Shown here piece by piece: positions 59,790 to 64,000 of a stretch of DNA of 64,000 nt. A program made the translations under genes and the position numbers. Origin of the DNA: Sciurus carolinensis (lineage: Eukaryota > Chordata > Mammalia > Rodentia > Sciuridae); contig NC_062222.1 of the NCBI RefSeq assembly GCF_902686445.1, positions 41,477,792 to 41,541,791 on the forward strand, written 5' to 3'. The notes beneath the pieces were generated by a model. That model made no database searches, had not been told where the DNA came from, and was given only the letters and a program-made list of their open reading frames with translations. Position 1 is the first letter of the stretch. Every line of letters starts with the position of its first letter.

Positions 59790-59975
59790 CCATAGTCGCA
59801 TATTTTAAATTCTTTTCAATTTAATTTCCACTAAAGCATGATGAATAAATATTATTCACAATTTGAAGGTTATGAACCCAAAAGAGAAATATTTAGAGGA
59901 GTTAATTATATTGCCACAAATCACATAGCTAATAAGAACTGCAATTAAGATTTAAATAACATTTTATTGCCATTA
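59790..59975 (+). mobile_element. MIR SINE relic
   Basis: 'gaggagttaattatattgcc', 'acaaatcacatagctaataag' and 'aactgcaattaagattt' follow the MIR order of 'gaggttaagtaacttgccc', 'aaggtcacacagctagtaag' and 'tggcagagc..ggattcgaac'. Identity is low, as usual for this ancient mammalian family. Confidence 0.65.
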
Positions 59976-59984
59976 TTTGGAGGT

Positions 59985-61200
59985 TTGGTTTTAGCTTTAC
60001 AGAAAAATTTACCAGAAAGTTCCAAAAGTTCCCATATATCCTGTTAAACCTTCTTGTCCACATTTCCTCTATTAACCTCTTGCATTAGTATAGTACAGTT
60101 GTTACAGTTGATGAGCTAATATTGATACCTTATAACTAAAATGCATAGTTTATGTTAGGGTTTACACCTTGCATCATAGATTCAATGGATTTTGATAAAT
60201 GTATTTATGTCCATCACTACAATGTAATACAAAATAATGGCATTGCCCACAAAGATCCTCCATGCTCCATAGACATATGCTTCCTCTCCTCTCCCAGGAA
60301 CCCCTAGCAACCATTTGTCTTTTTATTGCCTCCATAATTTTGCATTTCCTATATGTCAGACAGTTGAATTATATAGTATATGGCCTTTGCAGATTGACTT
60401 CTGTCATGTAACAATATGAATTTAAGCCTTTGATTGATAGCTCATTTCATTTTATCTTCTTATCACTAGATAATATAGCATTGTGGGAATATACCAGTTT
60501 GTTTACCCATTAACCAATTGAAGTGCATTTTGATTATTCTTGACTTTTAGCAATTATGAGTAAAGTCATTACAAACATTTGTGTAAAGTTTTTTTGGGGG
60601 GTTTAAGTTTGCAACTCATTTAAGAAAATATCAAAGAAAACAATTCCTGGATCAACTGACAAGAGCATGACTGGTTTTGTAATTTACAAACAAGATGTCC
60701 CTAGTACTGCCGTACCATTTTATGTTCCTACTCACAAAGAATGAGAGTTCCTGTGGCTATATATTCTCACCAGAACTTGGTGCTGTCAGTGTTTTGAATC
60801 TTGAGTTTTCTGATAGATGTGTAGTGGAATCTAGTTGTCATTTTAATTTGTAACTTGCTAATGATATATGAGGAGCATTTTTTCACTTTATTGTTCACCA
60901 TCTGTATGTATTCTCTGGTAAGTTGTCTGTTGAGATCTTTCACCTGTTTTTTAGATTGAATTGTTTTTTCACTGTTGAGTTTCAAGAGTTCTTTGTACAC
61001 TTTGTGTATCAGTCTTTTCTCAGATATGGGTAAAATATCTTTACCCAATCTATATCTATAACTTAGCAGAGTGTTTTGCAGAGAAGAAATTTTTAATTTC
61101 AATGGAGTCTGACTTGTCATTTTTTTCTTTCATAGATTGTGTATTTACTACTGTATCAATAAGTTTTTGCAAACTCAAAGTTTACCTTGACTTTCCAAAT
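59985..61200 (-). mobile_element. Old L1 3' part, reverse strand (L1M type)
   Basis: On + the complement of an L1M 3'UTR ('gctttacagaaaaatttacc', 'tcttgcattagtatagtac', 'cccctagcaaccatttgtc') is followed by ORF2 C-terminal sequence read from the reverse strand. A 117-codon open piece at 60767-61120 retains the KDLNRQLTREYIQMVN and KMTTRFHYTSIRK blocks of the ORF2 C-terminal region. The element is 5'-truncated on the right, near 61200. Confidence 0.88.
60767..61120 (-). pseudogene. L1M ORF2 C-terminal fragment
   Basis: An unusually long surviving frame (117 codons) in the old L1M relic. It encodes the region before the Cys-rich end of ORF2 but not the Cys box itself. It has no start or promoter of its own and is a chance survivor of decay. 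Confidence 0.8.
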
Positions 61201-64000
61201 ATACTTTTAATGATAAATTTTTACATTGAAAATATAAATAATTTCTATCAATATTTGAAATTTATTTTCTATATTTAGTTTTTATGTCTCATTTCTTTTT
61301 ATAGTTTGTATTGTACATGTGTAGACTGGAATGCGAAATTTGGATGTGTAAAAGAATTACAGCAAATGATATGAAAATATTTCACCTAAAATTTTGGAAG
61401 CATCCCTACCAAATATCAGACATATTTTTACATTAAATAACTAAAAGATCACTCAAAGGAATGGAGAATGAATCCAAAGTATTGTTAAGATGTCATGATT
61501 TTATTTCCATAGAGTATGCTTACCAATCTATACATATATATGTATATATAATATATAATGTATGTGTATTATATGAATGTATATATCATATATTAGCTAA
61601 ATATGTGTATACACATATACACATATATATAATATATAAACTTTGCTCCTGCTATAGTTCAATCTATGATATACACAAGGAAGAACAGCAACTCTGTAAC
61701 CCTCTTTGCTTTGTAAAACCCAAATTTACTCCAAGCACAGATTGAAGTACACTTTGATAGTTGATCTCAGCACATACACTGGAGTTTTGGTATGTTCAAA
61801 ACTGTCTCCAATAGCCCTACAATAAAAGAAAAACTAAATTAAAACTCAAATCTCTATTATATATTGTACATGGCATAAGTATTTCATCCCCTTCCCCAAA
61901 GGATAAACAACAAAGTTTCAGTCAAAACTATGTTCAGAGAAACAGAAATAAGACACAGAAATAGAGGTGATTACCCATGAGGAAAAATTGAATTTTTCTC
62001 ATAATGAGTATGCATTATTCAATTACCAATCTGTTCTGAGTGAGACAAAGCATAGCTGTGGGATAATTACATATTTGTGATTTTGCAATACAGTTTAAAA
62101 CATCCTCTAGGTTTTAAAATCTTTTTCTCTATAAGGAGAAACAGAATTATCTACTGTTCAAGTCCAAGGCACTCTTCAAATATTACATGCTGTACCGTTT
62201 AGAATTTATGTAACATTCAGGAATCTTACTGAGCTGGAAAATAGAGAGATGACTTTTTTTTTTCCAATTTGTTCTTCACTCATTTTCCAGTCTAGTAGTA
62301 AAATAACCGCTTGTAGAGGAAAAGTCAGTAAAAAAAGCCATAGGCCTTTCATGGTTTCCACTGGTAAGAACTAGTAGAAATACTTGATAAAATTTATCTG
62401 AGGAGAGGGCATCTTAGTGTCAGAACTGAAACATTTTTTTTCAACTGATTTTGCAAAGTAACTGTAAATATGATCTCTCCAGATTGAAAATATGGCAGAT
62501 ATGCTGCATAAATTGATTGAAAAAGCACAGTCTTATGCAAATTTTTCTAAATTAAGTTCATGGTTCAGTGATCTAAGCACCCCACCACAAAATTAAAATA
62601 CATTCTAAAGAATCCTAAATCTAATTATATCTTGGGGAATAATTGCTGGATAAGGTCTTGGACAAGTCAAATGATCTTTCTAGGACCTAAATTTCTTTAC
62701 AGCTCAATTTCTTTTCAGCTACTACAGTGTGCTGACTTAATGAAACAGAATTTAATAAACATCTTAACAAGCAATTCTAGGGAGTAGGAGAGCATACCTT
62801 TCAAAGAAAAACATCTGGGACTCCTTTTCCCCTCCCCAACCTCACTCCCTACCCACAGTTTACCACCTTCTGCAGAGGATTAGGGAGCTCTTCTCTCCAG
62901 GTTGAGAACACACTCCACTATTGATATCAAAACGATTTCAGAACCACATTCTGCATTGCATGTCACTGAAATATTTTGTCATCGCATAATATAATTTCTC
63001 TAGAAGAAACTTTATTTCATAAGGCTGAATTAAATAGTATCTCATTCAAAGAACTAAACAGCTAGGGAAATTGCTTACTTTGCACTCCTGAAGCAACTTG
63101 CATTAAACAAAGACCGATATTTTTAAGAGTCATATATTTTAACATTGTCTCCAGTCTTAAATTTCTTTCTACCCAGGTTCTGCATATACAGAGGTTTGTT
63201 TGTTTGTTTGTTTTAGTTCAAATAGTTTTGACGGTACTAATTTTTAAACATTTGTTTTCATTTCTTAAGAGCTGAGGTTTTCATAGGGCATTTCTTATGA
63301 CTTAAGAATAAAGTTTATGAAAACCAGTGAATTCAATTTCAGAACCACTTGGTCATTGATCCAGATCTCAAATTTATATTCTTGGATAATGTCCAAAAAA
63401 AAAAAAAAATGAACCAAAGAAAAAGAAAAGGAAGAAAGAAAGAGAAATCTTTCTCTTGGTCCTAAAAACAAGCTGAAATTCATTTTCAGTTATCATCCAA
63501 TTTAAATAATCATTTCCCACCACCTGCTACATGACTGGGAAGAGAGGTCATATATTGATTTTGGGGCCTAAGTATAGTTCTACTGATAGTGCTTAAATGC
63601 CATTTTTTTGAATTAGCTAAGACTCATTAACAAGCACGTTTCTGCCTATGTAGAGCAATTATATATGATACTATTAGCAGTATCAATTAAGATAGATAAA
63701 GTAATAGCCTAATTGAATGCATGAGGAGTCTAATGGCTTTGCTTTCCCTGAAAATGGATTACACTCTATTCTCACGTACAATAAGGCAGACACAGGATCA
63801 ATAGAGTTTTATGTTTAGGAAAACTACTAGTCTGAAGGATATGGAGACCTAATTTAGGACTCATTACTCAGATTTTTAACTTAATCAATGGAAAATTTGT
63901 CATAAAATTAAAGAGTTATTTGAAAGTCTGTGCTCATGTTATTTCATTCCAAAACACTGGGACTTTTATAGTTTTTATTTGTATATATGAAACAGTCTTA
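61201..64000. other. Unassigned AT-rich DNA
   Basis: I recognise no mobile element or exon. It contains a TA/TG/CA-rich simple tract (61531-61640), an A-run (63396-63409) and a TTTG run (63195-63212). Open frames such as 61461-61745 are translations of simple repeats. Confidence 0.5.
61531..61640 (+). repeat. TA/TG/CA-rich simple repeat
   Basis: About 110 bp of alternating TATA, TATG and CACATA units with short palindromic runs ('tatatatgtatatata'). Confidence 0.9.

Noticed and set aside
1..64000. CRISPR arrays, operons, attachment sites, bacterial or phage systems
   Set aside because: No regularly spaced repeats. All content is typical of mammalian nuclear DNA.

Overview
This window is AT-rich mammalian nuclear DNA with no supportable host protein-coding exon or RNA gene. 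The organism is most likely a squirrel-family rodent (ground squirrel, marmot or relative). That is an inference from tRNA-derived ID-type SINEs at 4048, 21464 and 24503 and dimeric B1+ID SINEs (B1-dID/MEN type) at 6905, 8349, 17765 and 36384, together with their hosts: L1 LINEs, MaLR LTR elements, an ERV-type solo LTR, Tigger-type DNA transposons, and relics of L2 and MIR. All family names rest on recognising sequence patterns; no database search was run.

Layout. 1-869: unassigned AT-rich DNA. 870-8080: an old full-length-type L1 (copy A) on + with a 2.2-2.3 kb 5' region, riddled by a reverse-strand ERV LTR (1227-1669), an ID SINE (4048-4175), a solo MaLR LTR with a TATCA duplication (4726-5160) and a B1-dID SINE (6905-7140); it stops inside ORF2. 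8081-15039: mostly unassigned, with a B1-dID SINE and a reverse-strand Tigger1 transposon (about 10785-12903). 15040-22900: a second old L1 (copy B) of the same type and orientation as copy A, with two SINE insertions. 23568-25834: a nearly complete MaLR element (LTR, internal region, LTR) with a young-looking ID SINE inside. 25835-37783: AT-rich DNA with scattered relics (L1 3' end, MLT1-type LTR, L2 and a B1-dID SINE). 37784-38753: a reverse-strand, internally deleted MaLR element. 39085-43436: relics and a long unassigned stretch.

43437-52850 is the most structured part: an old L1 is split by a solo MaLR LTR (43781-44210) and by a much younger full-length L1 (44406-51107). The younger L1 has a GC-rich 5'UTR with a YY1-like motif and internally repeated blocks, inactivated ORF1 and ORF2, a G-rich 3'UTR containing TTAGGG units, an A-rich tail and 16-bp target-site duplications. 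53698-54270 is a MER2-like Tigger derivative, 55626-56755 a 5'-truncated L1, 58359-58750 an MLT1-type LTR, 59790-59975 a MIR relic and 59985-61200 the 3' part of an old reverse-strand L1. The rest is unassigned.

Nothing here works as a gene system. The window is a layered record of retrotransposition. Two old L1 copies serve as empty-site references for each other's insertions, and nesting gives the relative ages: old L1s, then MaLR and ERV LTRs and SINEs, with the 44.4 kb L1 and the 24.5 kb ID SINE probably among the latest. I found no CRISPR array, operon or undescribed system.
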